DNA of 64,000 bases, taken from positions 1 through 64,000 of the forward strand of contig DDGL01000008.1 in the NCBI GenBank assembly GCA_002337605.1, read 5' to 3'. Both the position numbers and the translations under genes were made by a program. Below the pieces are notes generated by a model. That model was not told where the DNA came from and searched no databases. It was given only the letters and a program-made list of their open reading frames with translations. Source of the stretch: Flavobacteriaceae bacterium UBA1903. GTDB lineage: Bacteria > Bacteroidota > Bacteroidia > Flavobacteriales > Flavobacteriaceae. Below are positions 50,463 through 59,693 of this stretch, piece after piece. Each line of letters starts with the position of its first letter. The stretch's first letter is position 1.

Positions 50463-51863
50463 TTAATAGTGAAAGTGCTTACTTTCTTTAATGAATGGGT
50501 TGCGTTTCGCCAGTAATGGTGCTTTTGTAAGTGCTGTAAATACAACCAGTACAAAAAGACCAAAGAAGAAAAGCATCGCTCCAATTTCAGGTAAACCAAT
50601 AAACCATTGGGTTCCTACGGTCGCTGGCATTACCATATTGAATACATCCACATAGTGTCCTAAAAGGATTACAATCCCTGTTAAGATCACAAACCAATTT
50701 ACACGTTTGTAATCGCTATTCATTAACAATAGCACCGGGAAGATAAAGTTCATCGCTACCATTCCAAAGAAAGGCAGGTTATAGTCTTCTATTCTTGTAA
50801 CAAAATAGGTTACCTCTTCCGGGATGTTTGCGTACCAGATTAGCATAAACTGAGAGAACCACAGGTAGGTCCAGAAAATACTAAAGGCAAACATAAACTT
50901 CGCTAAATCGTGTATATGGCTATCGTTTACATATTCTAAATATCCCTGGCTTTTCAATACAATGGTTACCATTGCGATTACAGTGATAGCACATACCATC
51001 ATTCCTGCAAACACGTACCATCCAAATAAGGTAGAGAACCAGTGTGGATCAAAACTCATAATCCAGTCCCAGGACATCATAGATTCTGTATAAATAAAGA
51101 ATACTAAGAATCCTGCTGCTAGTTTAAAGTTCTTTTTAAACCAACGGTTATCTTCAGCATCGTCCTGATTTAAAGTCCATTTTCTTGAGAAGTAACGGTA
51201 CAGGTTAAAACCTAAAAGGTAAATGCAAGCTCTAATGATAAACCACGTTGGGTTTAACCAGCTGCTTTTTCCAGCAATTAGTTTATCATACTTAGGACTT
51301 TCAGGGTTTATAAGGTCTCCGTCCATCCAGTGAAAAATATGATTTACGTGGAACACGGAAAGCAATAGTAATATTATGATAATTACAGAGGCCCAGGGCA
51401 AATATGCCGTAATACCTTCCATAACACGGAATAACACTGGAGACCAACCGGCCTGTGCCGCGTGTTGAATGGCATAAAAGGCTAAGGTTCCCAATGCAAT
51501 CATAAAGAAAAAGAACGAAGCAATATACAATGCAGACCAGGGTCTGTTTTGCAATTGGTGCAATACGTGTGTTAAATGTGCTTCTTCACTGTCGTGTGCC
51601 ACATCATCATGAGCAACATCTTGATCCTCTATAACCAAATCGTGACCTGCGGTTTTACCGTGAGTTCCCTCAAGACCACTGGCGTTGTCGTGAGAAACAG
51701 TTTCCCCGTGATCGCCTCCGTGACCATCACCGTGCGCTGCCATCATTTCTTTAACTTCGGCAGTTGTACTTGGTGCTGATAGGAAACCTGCCAACATTCC
51801 AAGGGCACCAACCACCATAAAAATGATCGCAAATAACTTTAATTTACTGGGTAGCGTGTACAT
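50463..51863 (-). CDS. actF: Alternative complex III membrane subunit ActF
   Basis: A 466-residue polytopic protein homologous to ActC/ActF-type quinol:cytochrome c oxidoreductase membrane subunits, with about ten helices (for example YFVTRIEDYNLPFFGMVAMNFIFPVLLLMNSDYKRVNWFVI in two parts). Between the first helix and the second is a hydrophilic loop of about 70 residues that is very His/Asp-rich (about 40-100, such as HGDGHGGDHGETVSHDN). ActF is thought to translocate protons with ActC. Confidence 0.92.
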   Translation of the reverse strand: MYTLPSKLKLFAIIFMVVGALGMLAGFLSAPSTTAEVKEMMAAHGDGHGGDHGETVSHDNASGLEGTHGKTAGHDLVIEDQDVAHDDVAHDSEEAHLTHVLHQLQNRPWSALYIASFFFFMIALGTLAFYAIQHAAQAGWSPVLFRVMEGITAYLPWASVIIIILLLLSVFHVNHIFHWMDGDLINPESPKYDKLIAGKSSWLNPTWFIIRACIYLLGFNLYRYFSRKWTLNQDDAEDNRWFKKNFKLAAGFLVFFIYTESMMSWDWIMSFDPHWFSTLFGWYVFAGMMVCAITVIAMVTIVLKSQGYLEYVNDSHIHDLAKFMFAFSIFWTYLWFSQFMLIWYANIPEEVTYFVTRIEDYNLPFFGMVAMNFIFPVLLLMNSDYKRVNWFVILTGIVILLGHYVDVFNMVMPATVGTQWFIGLPEIGAMLFFFGLFVLVVFTALTKAPLLAKRNPFIKESKHFHY

Positions 51864-51887
51864 ATCTTTACCTATTCTCTTTTGTTC

Positions 51888-52562
51888 TTAGTTAGTTTCT
51901 TCTAAAGTTTCCAGCTCCATTGGAGTTTCTTCTTCAGTAATATTTTCATTTAACACTTCAACCATATCGGTTAAGGAATCGTTCTTTTTAGGCTCTAATT
52001 TAGGCTCTCCGCTCAATTCAGCTTTCAAATTCATTACGTGCTGGGTAATTTGCCAACGTTCTAATTCGTTGGTTTGTGAAGCATAAGAACCCATTGAGTT
52101 TAACCCATACATCTGTACGTGATATACACCTCCTTCAGTTATCACCCTACCTTCGGCTGCATAACTAGGAATTCCTAAAAACTTCTCACGCTGCATTAAT
52201 ATTCCTTGCCCATCCCCTTTATCTCCGTGACATACTGCACAATAAATTGTATACAACTGTGCCCCGGCTGCTAAATTTTCTTCCGTTACTGCTAACGGGT
52301 TTTTCAATTCAACTTTAGCTAGTTCAAGACCTTCTGGTGTGTTCTCATAATCGTATGGAGACCATCCGCGGGGGATAGAACCTTCGGCAGGTAACATAGC
52401 TTCCTGTTGCCCTTCAAAAATATCGTACTCACCATAGGTTTCATACCCTACCGGCTCATACATGTTAGGCATGTATTGAAAGTTTGGGCTATTTTCATCT
52501 GCGCAAGAGAATACCGAAAGGCAAACTAATGCTACTAATGATATGTTCCGTATTTTTTTCAT
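51888..52562 (-). CDS. actE: Alternative complex III monoheme cytochrome c lipoprotein ActE
   Basis: A 224-residue lipoprotein (start MKKIRNIS, lipobox VFSC) with one c-type heme motif CAVCHGDKGDG (about 118-128) and a distal methionine region (VQMYGLNSMGSY). It hands electrons from ActA towards the oxidase. The C-terminal 40 residues are acidic and variable. The ATG at 52562 follows the actD stop by one base; the TTG-initiated longer frame overlaps actD and is unlikely. Confidence 0.92.
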   Translation of the reverse strand: MKKIRNISLVALVCLSVFSCADENSPNFQYMPNMYEPVGYETYGEYDIFEGQQEAMLPAEGSIPRGWSPYDYENTPEGLELAKVELKNPLAVTEENLAAGAQLYTIYCAVCHGDKGDGQGILMQREKFLGIPSYAAEGRVITEGGVYHVQMYGLNSMGSYASQTNELERWQITQHVMNLKAELSGEPKLEPKKNDSLTDMVEVLNENITEEETPMELETLEETN

Positions 52563-52563
52563 A

Positions 52564-53100
52564 TTAATGGTCATCGTCATTTTCAATTAAACTAATTTCC
52601 AATGCTCCTGTATCGTACAAAAACTTACTTAATTTCTCTACATCGTGGTGGCCAGCATCTATCGCCATTAAAAAATGGTCATCTGTTGTTCTTACATCCG
52701 GGTTTTCAGCTTTCTTAAAAGGCCATAACTTACTTCTCATATAAAAAGTAATTACCATTAAGTGAGCGGCAAAGAATACTGTTAATTCGAACATAATAGG
52801 TACAAACGCCGGCATGTTCTGAATGTAACTGAAACTTGGTTTTCCTCCAATATCCTGTGGCCAGTCTTCGATCATAATAAAGTTCATCATTACGATCGCT
52901 ACTGAAAGTCCTACCAACCCATACAAGAATGAGCAAATAGCGATTCTTGTTGGTGCAAGTCCCATCACTTTGTCCAGCCCGTGAACCGGGAATGGGGTAT
53001 ACACCTCTTCAATGTGGTAACGCTCTTCACGTACCTGCTTGACAGCTTGCATCAAGATGTCATCGTCCGTATAAATTGCGTGAATGTGTTTTGCTGCCAT
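52564..53100 (-). CDS. actD: Alternative complex III subunit ActD (DUF3341)
   Basis: A 178-residue protein with two membrane helices (about 56-80 and 100-122) and a DUF3341 signature: IYTDDDILMQAVKQVREERYHIEEVYTPFPVHGLDKVMGL at the N terminus (in parts) and FSYIQNMPAFVPIMFELTVFFAA. It links the peripheral and membrane modules of the complex. Start two bases after actC stop. Confidence 0.93.
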   Translation of the reverse strand: MAAKHIHAIYTDDDILMQAVKQVREERYHIEEVYTPFPVHGLDKVMGLAPTRIAICSFLYGLVGLSVAIVMMNFIMIEDWPQDIGGKPSFSYIQNMPAFVPIMFELTVFFAAHLMVITFYMRSKLWPFKKAENPDVRTTDDHFLMAIDAGHHDVEKLSKFLYDTGALEISLIENDDDH

Positions 53101-53101
53101 C

Positions 53102-54883
53102 TTACGCGTTGTTTTTTAGTTGTGTGGCTTGTCCTGCCCAGTCATCACGTTTTGCACGTCCAGGGAATTCGCCAATAATTTCGTCTAACAGGTCGTAATC
53201 TTCATCTGTCATTTTACTTACCTGATCAAAAGTGTAAATACCTAATTGATGTAACTTCTGTTCCATCACCGGTCCTACACCACTTATTTTCTTAAGATCG
53301 TCTGCTTTTTGTGTCGCTGGGTCGAAAGTTCCCAGTTTTTCCAGCATAGCGTCCAACTGATCTTTCTGGTATTCTGAAGTCACTAACGCATCTGCATTCA
53401 CAGTTTTGTTGTGATCATCTCCAGTGTTTGTTGTATCAATATGTGTTGTATTAGCTGCAGGCTCCCGAACAATTGGGTCGTAATGCTTCACATCGTCTCC
53501 GTGTTCTGCTCTTAATTTTTTATACTTACTTCCCGATCCTTTCAGGATAGACTTAATCTCAGCCTGTGCTACTACCGGGAATGTTCTTGCATACAATAAG
53601 AAAAGTACAAAGAAGAAACCAATAGTTCCAATAAAGATACCAATATCTACAAAGGTTGGCGAGAACATTGTCCAGGAAGATGGCAGGTAATCACGGTGCA
53701 ACGAAGTCACAATAATTACAAAACGCTCAAACCACATTCCTATGTTTACCACGATCGAAATAAAGAAAGAGAACATAATACTACGTCTCAATTTAGGGAA
53801 CCACATAAATTGTGGTGAGAAAACATTACACGTCATCATCGCCCAGTAAGCCCACCAGTAAGGTCCAGTAGCACGGTTTAAGAATGCATATTGCTCATAT
53901 TCTACTCCAGAATACCACGCAATGAACAACTCTGTAATATACGCTACCCCTACAATAGAACCCGTTAACATAATAACGATGTTCATTAATTCGATATGCT
54001 GAATGGTAATGTAATCTTCCAAATTAGAGACCTTTCTCATAATAATAAGCAAGGTATTTACCATCGCAAATCCAGAGAAAATCGCTCCTGCAACAAAGTA
54101 GGGAGGGAAAATAGTGGTGTGCCATCCCGGAATTACCGACGTAGCAAAGTCAAAAGATACAATGGTGTGTACTGAAAGTACCAATGGTGTTGCCAAACCT
54201 GCCAATACCAGAGAAACCTCTTCGAAACGTTGCCAGTCTTTTGCACGACCAGACCATCCAAAAGATAAAATACTGTATACTCTTTTTGTAAAAGGTGTAA
54301 CTGCTCTATCGCGAATCATCGCAAAATCCGGAAGTAATCCTGTCCACCAGAATACCAACGATACCGAAAGGTACGTTGAAATTGCAAATACATCCCAAAG
54401 GAGTGGTGAGTTAAAGTTTACCCATAGCGAACCAAATTGGTTAGGAATAGGCAATACCCAGTATGCCAGCCAAGGACGTCCCATGTGAATAATAGGGAAC
54501 AATCCTGCCTGTATTACCGAGAAGATGGTCATCGCTTCTGCAGAACGGTTAATCGCCATTCTCCATTTTTGACGGAACAATAACAGTACGGCAGAAATCA
54601 ACGTTCCTGCGTGACCAATACCTACCCACCAAACGAAGTTGGTAATATCCCAAGCCCAGTTTACGGTTCGGTTTAATCCCCAAACCCCAATTCCTGTTGA
54701 AATGGTGTAGATAATACAACCCAGTCCCCATAGGAATGCGATTAAGGAAATGGTGAATACAATCCACCAGGATTTATTGGCTTTACCTTCCACAGGAGCA
54801 GCCACATCCACAGTAACATCGTGGTAGTTTTTATCTCCTATAACTAAGGGTCTTCTAATAGGTGCTTCGTAATGCGACGCCAT
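53102..54883 (-). CDS. actC: Alternative complex III subunit ActC (NrfD-like) with C-terminal helix-hairpin-helix domain
   Basis: A 593-residue protein. Residues about 35-440 are the ten-helix NrfD/PsrC-like quinol-oxidising membrane subunit (NFVWWVGIGHAGTLISAVLLL; GWHTTIFPPYFVAGAIFSGFAMV). A linker of about 80 residues follows, then residues about 525-593 form a helix-hairpin-helix-like module (DDLKKISGVGPVMEQKLHQLGIYTFDQVSKM). Such modules usually bind DNA or mediate protein contacts; on the cytoplasmic tail of a respiratory protein its job is unknown. Confidence 0.93.
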   Translation of the reverse strand: MASHYEAPIRRPLVIGDKNYHDVTVDVAAPVEGKANKSWWIVFTISLIAFLWGLGCIIYTISTGIGVWGLNRTVNWAWDITNFVWWVGIGHAGTLISAVLLLFRQKWRMAINRSAEAMTIFSVIQAGLFPIIHMGRPWLAYWVLPIPNQFGSLWVNFNSPLLWDVFAISTYLSVSLVFWWTGLLPDFAMIRDRAVTPFTKRVYSILSFGWSGRAKDWQRFEEVSLVLAGLATPLVLSVHTIVSFDFATSVIPGWHTTIFPPYFVAGAIFSGFAMVNTLLIIMRKVSNLEDYITIQHIELMNIVIMLTGSIVGVAYITELFIAWYSGVEYEQYAFLNRATGPYWWAYWAMMTCNVFSPQFMWFPKLRRSIMFSFFISIVVNIGMWFERFVIIVTSLHRDYLPSSWTMFSPTFVDIGIFIGTIGFFFVLFLLYARTFPVVAQAEIKSILKGSGSKYKKLRAEHGDDVKHYDPIVREPAANTTHIDTTNTGDDHNKTVNADALVTSEYQKDQLDAMLEKLGTFDPATQKADDLKKISGVGPVMEQKLHQLGIYTFDQVSKMTDEDYDLLDEIIGEFPGRAKRDDWAGQATQLKNNA

Positions 54884-54909
54884 ATCTATATAATCTATTT
54901 CTTAGTTAG

Positions 54910-57900
54910 TTATGCTTCATTTGTATTTCTCACCTTTGTCTGGTAGAACACGTTAGGCTTTGTCCCTACGGCTTCCAACAAGTGGTACATACGTTTATTC
55001 TCTTTTAATTCGTGAATCTCACTCTTTTCAGCATTAATGTCACCAAAAGCAATTGCTCCGGTTTCACAAGCTGCTGAACATGCTGTTTTAAATTCACCTT
55101 CTTTTACTTTTCTTCCGTCACGTTTGGCATCAAGAATGGTTTTCTGTGTCATTTGAATACACATAGAACACTTCTCCATTACACCTCGACTTCTTACTAC
55201 TACATCCGGGTTTAACACCATACGACCTAAATCGTTATTCATATGGTAATCAAACTCATCGTTTTCAGCATATAAGAACCAGTTAAATCGACGTACTTTA
55301 TAAGGACAGTTGTTTGCACAGTATCTAGTACCCACACAACGGTTGTACGCCATATGGTTTTGTCCCTGACGACCGTGACTTGTAGCAGCTACCGGACAAA
55401 CCGTCTCACAAGGAGCATGGTTACAGTGCTGGCACATTACCGGCTGGAAGGCTACCTGCGGATTTGCAGACGGGTCTTCCATTTCGCCATATTCTGAAAG
55501 GGAACTTCCCAATCCTGAAATATTTTCTTTTTTCTCTAAATCGGCTTCAAAAGAACCTTCTGAAGAGTAATACCTGTCAATACGCAACCAGTGCATATCT
55601 CTACTCTTACGCATTTCAGCCTTTCCTACAACAGGAACATTGTTCTCTGCGTGACAAGCTACCACACACGCACCACAACCGGTACATGCATTTAAGTCTA
55701 TAGATAAGTTGAAGTGATGCCCCACAGAACGATCAAAACTCGTCCAAAGATCGGCATCTGGCGATGTTACCGGAATTTCCTCGTGATCTTTTGAAACTTT
55801 TGGAATTGGGTTCCAGTCATACTCACCTTCGTGATTTCTCTTAGCTGTATTAAAGATTTCAAGGGTCGTTTCCTTAATAATATCACGCCCCATCATCGTG
55901 TTGTGCAACTGTACACAAGCAAACTCGTGAACTCCTGAAGATTTTTCAATAGACACCCCTATTTGTACAGACTTAAAATTGCTGTACAACTGGTAGGCGT
56001 TTACACCCGTTTGCATTTCTTCTTGCAAGCCTTCTTTACGTCCATACCCAAGCGCAAGACCTACAGATCCTTTTGCCTGTCCTGGTTGGATTAACGCAGG
56101 AACGTTTTCGATCGTTACACCATTTACGGTAACATTTACGTAGCTTCCGTTTAACCCGCCATCGGCAACGTTAAAGTTCTCTATGCCCATAGCTTCTGCA
56201 TCGGCTTTAGAAACAGTTACGTAATTATCCCAGGTTGTTCTGGTAATAGGGTCTGGCAATTCTTGTAACCAAGGGTTATTAGCCTGACTCCCATTTCCTA
56301 AACCAGTCTTTGTATATAAAGTAAGCTCCATCCCTCCGCTTTGTGAAGCATTGGATAACGCTCCGTTTGAGGTGGATGATTCTAATTCTAAGCTATTGCT
56401 TTCTGTTGTATCTGCATCTGTATTTACATTGGCAGTACTTTCAAATACCCCATCGTGTACAGCTTGGTTCCAGGAACTCGTCCCTAAGACCGAACCTACC
56501 ATAAACTCTTTAAGGTAGTCGTAATAAGTTACATCGCCTTGTCCTGTCCAGGCTAACAGACACTCCTGAAATTGTCTGGTGTTAAACAAAGGCTTGATAG
56601 TAGGCTGCATAATACTGAAGGTTCCTTTCTTCAATTGAAGATCACCCCAGGACTCTAAATAGTGAGGCGTTGCAGCAACCAATTTTGCAGCAGAGGCAGT
56701 AGCGTCTGGTTTCATTGAAAATGCCAACGACATTTCTAAGCTTTTATACGCTTCTGCAAATTTCTTGTTTGGGAAGGAATACACCGGGTCTACACCAACA
56801 GTTATTAATCCTTTTACAGTTCCTAAAACAACACCGTTCATCACCTTCATCACTTCCTGGGTGTTCCCCATAGCCGTCAGTTTAGGTTTTGTGCTGTCCA
56901 TAACCACGCCATTGGCATTATAATCCAACACCATGGCCTGTGCTTGTACATCTGGTAAATTAGTAATTACAACTCCTCTACTTCCTGCTTTTTGTAGGTG
57001 CGCTTTTGCTTTTGCTACCGCTGCAGCTACGTTATCTGGTAATCCAGAAGCGCTACCACCGGTTAAAGCTTTTACAATTTGTAATTGTTGGGTTGGCGTT
57101 ACAGGAACACGAACATCTGCATTGGCACCTGCTAAGCTCATATTGGCCTCAAACTGGTAGTGCTTGCTCATTTTTCCGTTCTTAGGGATACGCCCTTTCG
57201 CATACCCTGCTTCGTAACCCCCACCTTGCCAGTCACCAATAAAATCGGCACCTACTGAAACAATAACCTCCGCCTTACTGAAATCGTAATCTGCTAAAGC
57301 TCTTGTTCCATATTTATTCTGAAAAGCATCCAACGCTTCCGAAGAAGAAACCGCATCGTAAATTACGTGGCGTACGTTCGAATATTTTGCTGTAAATTCT
57401 TTGATCAATTTTGAAGTAGACGGACTCGCAAATGTTTGTGTTAACAACACAACCTCTTTGCCTTTCATCTCATTCATCTTTTGCGCTACTTTCGCATCAA
57501 AATCGCTCCAGGTAGCATCTTTCCCATCAATTAACGGGTTTTGGACACGGTTTTTGTCGTACATAGACAATACCGAAGCATGTACACGTGCATTAACACT
57601 TCCGCCATTCTTGGCAAGATCGTTTCGTTCTATCTTAATAGGACGACCTTCTCGTGTCTTTACCAGTACATTAGCAAAATCGAACCCATCTGCCATGGTT
57701 GTAGCGTAGTAGTTTGCAACTCCTGGAACAATCTCGTCCGGAGCAACTACGTAAGGGATCGATTTAATTACAGGACCCTCACAGGAAGCCAAAGAAGCGG
57801 CTGCTGTAGAGAATCCTACATATTTTAAGAAATCGCGACGTGTTGTTGATGAAGCTTCCAGCGTCTCCTTGTCTCCTAGAAAGTCGTCTGTAGGAATAGG

Positions 57901-57993
57901 CTCCACAAACTCGTTTTGCTTCAACGTTTCAACAATAGAGCTATTATCGTCTAGCTCTTCAACACTTTTCCAGTATTTCTTGTTTGATGCCAT
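54910..57993 (-). CDS. actB: Alternative complex III Fe-S subunit ActB (molybdopterin-oxidoreductase-like)
   Basis: A 1027-residue periplasmic subunit. Start at ATG 57993 (MASNKKYWKSVEEL). A Tat-like twin Arg (TTRRDFLKYVGF) precedes a cysteine in LASC, so it may be a Tat-exported lipoprotein. The N-terminal half is a degenerate molybdopterin oxidoreductase fold. The C-terminal part (about 755-1000) has ferredoxin motifs CTGCGACVVACHAENN, CQHCNHAPCETVCP, CVGTRYCANNCPYKVRRFNW and CSMCIQM...CSAACETGAI for a chain of Fe-S clusters. It passes electrons from quinol to the heme subunit ActA. Confidence 0.94.
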   Translation of the reverse strand: MASNKKYWKSVEELDDNSSIVETLKQNEFVEPIPTDDFLGDKETLEASSTTRRDFLKYVGFSTAAASLASCEGPVIKSIPYVVAPDEIVPGVANYYATTMADGFDFANVLVKTREGRPIKIERNDLAKNGGSVNARVHASVLSMYDKNRVQNPLIDGKDATWSDFDAKVAQKMNEMKGKEVVLLTQTFASPSTSKLIKEFTAKYSNVRHVIYDAVSSSEALDAFQNKYGTRALADYDFSKAEVIVSVGADFIGDWQGGGYEAGYAKGRIPKNGKMSKHYQFEANMSLAGANADVRVPVTPTQQLQIVKALTGGSASGLPDNVAAAVAKAKAHLQKAGSRGVVITNLPDVQAQAMVLDYNANGVVMDSTKPKLTAMGNTQEVMKVMNGVVLGTVKGLITVGVDPVYSFPNKKFAEAYKSLEMSLAFSMKPDATASAAKLVAATPHYLESWGDLQLKKGTFSIMQPTIKPLFNTRQFQECLLAWTGQGDVTYYDYLKEFMVGSVLGTSSWNQAVHDGVFESTANVNTDADTTESNSLELESSTSNGALSNASQSGGMELTLYTKTGLGNGSQANNPWLQELPDPITRTTWDNYVTVSKADAEAMGIENFNVADGGLNGSYVNVTVNGVTIENVPALIQPGQAKGSVGLALGYGRKEGLQEEMQTGVNAYQLYSNFKSVQIGVSIEKSSGVHEFACVQLHNTMMGRDIIKETTLEIFNTAKRNHEGEYDWNPIPKVSKDHEEIPVTSPDADLWTSFDRSVGHHFNLSIDLNACTGCGACVVACHAENNVPVVGKAEMRKSRDMHWLRIDRYYSSEGSFEADLEKKENISGLGSSLSEYGEMEDPSANPQVAFQPVMCQHCNHAPCETVCPVAATSHGRQGQNHMAYNRCVGTRYCANNCPYKVRRFNWFLYAENDEFDYHMNNDLGRMVLNPDVVVRSRGVMEKCSMCIQMTQKTILDAKRDGRKVKEGEFKTACSAACETGAIAFGDINAEKSEIHELKENKRMYHLLEAVGTKPNVFYQTKVRNTNEA

Positions 57994-58007
57994 ATTATTC
58001 ATTTACG

Positions 58008-58073
58008 ATTTTAGAGGTACGATTTTCGATTGCTTGATTTCCATTCGTAAATCGCACATCGTATATCTAAAAT
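58008..58073. repeat. Long inverted repeat between actA and actB
   Basis: Two 24-base arms (58008-58031 and 58050-58073), about 20 of 24 complementary, with an 18-base loop, containing the ACGAT/ATCGT theme of flavobacterial intergenic repeats. In the mRNA it would fold into a hairpin 15 bases before the actB start. Confidence 0.65.
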
Positions 58074-58140
58074 TTTTGCATTTACTATTTACTTCTATAA
58101 TTTTTAACACCAACTAAAGTTTCAGTAAAACCCGTTGACA

Positions 58141-59469
58141 TTAATAGTGGCACTTACCACATTCCAGTCCACCCATTTGTGCAGCTGTTAACTGATCTAC
58201 ACCATACTTTTTCGAAAGCTGTTCATGGATTTCTTTATAATATTCGTTGCCTGCAACATTTACATTGGTCTCTCGGTGACAATTAATACACCACCCCATA
58301 GTAAGTGGCGAATGTTGCTCCATGATCTCCATTTCCTCCACCGGACCGTGACAGGTCTGGCAATCTACACCAGCTACTGTTACGTGTTGCGAGTGATTGA
58401 AATATGCAAAATCCGGCAAGTTGTGGATACGCACCCATTTAACTGGTTCTGTTTCTCCGGTGTATGCCTGATTGGCTGCATCCCAACCTACTGCTTTGTA
58501 TAATTTCTGAATTTCTTTATTGTAATCTACTCCGTATTCCTCTTGCCCCATTGCGTAGGTATCATCAGATACTTCAGAAATGTTTTTGTGGCAGTTCATA
58601 CACACATTTAAAGAAGGAATTCCAGAATGCTTACTTTTTCTGGCCGAAGAGTGACAGTACTTACAATCTATCTGGTTGTCGCCCGCATGGATTCTGTGTG
58701 AATAATGAATAGGCTGCACCGGAGCATACCCCTGGTCTACCCCTACCTGCATAAAGTACCCGTACATAAAATAGGCAGCAGATAATAACAAGAAGATAGA
58801 AGTAACCATGACTAAAAACTGGTTTTCGGCAAACACTCTCCATAAGGGAGCACGCTTTTCTTTTTCTTCATACACCACCCCATTGGCTGCTGCAATTTTC
58901 TTTAAGGTCTTGTTTACCAATACCAGCATTACTACCAGCAATAAGAACACTAAAGCTAACGCTCCAAGGATGATGTTGTTTGAAACGCCACTGCCACTTT
59001 CTCCTGTATCAGCAGTTCCACCGCCAGTTGCAACTGTTGGCTCAGGCTTAGGAGTATCGGTATACGCTAAAATATTATCAATGTCCGTAGTGCTTAATCC
59101 AGGAAATGCCGTCATAGGCGATTTGTTGTACTCCTCGTAGATCTTTATTGCCTGTGCATCTCCAGAGGCAATTAAGGCTGCACTATTATTAATCCATTTA
59201 TACAACCATTCACGGTCGTATTTTTTAGAAACCTCGAAAAGAGCAGGTCCAACTGCTTTCTTATACAACTTATGACAAGCCGCACAATTCGCCTTAAACA
59301 ATGCTTCTCCAGCTTCTGCATCCCCCACACCTTCTGCTGCAGGAGTTGCTGCTTCAGCAACAGCAGTAGAATCTGCTTGCGCGGAAATATTGTTAGAAAA
59401 CGTTAGCAGGACTGCCAACAGTAAGAGAGATACTATTGAGGGTATACTTGTAAACTTCACCTTTTGCAT
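58141..59469 (-). CDS. actA: Alternative complex III heme subunit ActA with fused N-terminal cytochrome c
   Basis: A 442-residue c-type cytochrome. Signal peptide (ends NISAQ), then a class I monoheme domain with CAACHKLYKKAVGPALFEV (about 62 on), a linker, one membrane helix about 165-185 and a second helix about 212-232, then five CxxCH motifs: CKYCH, CMNCH, CQTCH, CINCH and CGKCH. The five-heme part is the ActA module; the additional cytochrome c domain at the N terminus is extra. First gene of the respiratory operon; an exact -7 box lies about 92 bases upstream. Confidence 0.93.
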   Translation of the reverse strand: MQKVKFTSIPSIVSLLLLAVLLTFSNNISAQADSTAVAEAATPAAEGVGDAEAGEALFKANCAACHKLYKKAVGPALFEVSKKYDREWLYKWINNSAALIASGDAQAIKIYEEYNKSPMTAFPGLSTTDIDNILAYTDTPKPEPTVATGGGTADTGESGSGVSNNIILGALALVFLLLVVMLVLVNKTLKKIAAANGVVYEEKEKRAPLWRVFAENQFLVMVTSIFLLLSAAYFMYGYFMQVGVDQGYAPVQPIHYSHRIHAGDNQIDCKYCHSSARKSKHSGIPSLNVCMNCHKNISEVSDDTYAMGQEEYGVDYNKEIQKLYKAVGWDAANQAYTGETEPVKWVRIHNLPDFAYFNHSQHVTVAGVDCQTCHGPVEEMEIMEQHSPLTMGWCINCHRETNVNVAGNEYYKEIHEQLSKKYGVDQLTAAQMGGLECGKCHY

Positions 59470-59561
59470 ACTAATGGTTAATTATTGGCAATACTTTGGC
59501 ACATAATTAGTTATTGCTATTCCTATAGTTAACGTGTCATTAAGTGCCTTAAATAACTGTG

Positions 59562-59569
59562 CAAAAGTA
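59562..59569 (-). promoter_or_regulatory. -7 box of the act-cta operon
   Basis: TACTTTTG on the minus strand (TAnnTTTG); the nearest TTTG upstream is 25 bases away, longer than usual. The leader would be about 85 bases, unusually long for this window. Confidence 0.45.
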
Positions 59570-59667
59570 CGTGTTTCTGTTTATTTTCTAAATCCAAATA
59601 AACTGTTAAGACGTAATTTATACTAATTCTAAATAATAAAATTGAAGGCAAAATGGTTATTAGGTTT

Positions 59668-59675
59668 TACCTTTG
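59668..59675 (+). promoter_or_regulatory. -7 box of the SPOR gene
   Basis: TACCTTTG, exact consensus, 18 bases before the ATG at 59694. The only TTG upstream has a 23-base spacer. Confidence 0.45.
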
Positions 59676-59693
59676 TATTCACAAAACAGCATT

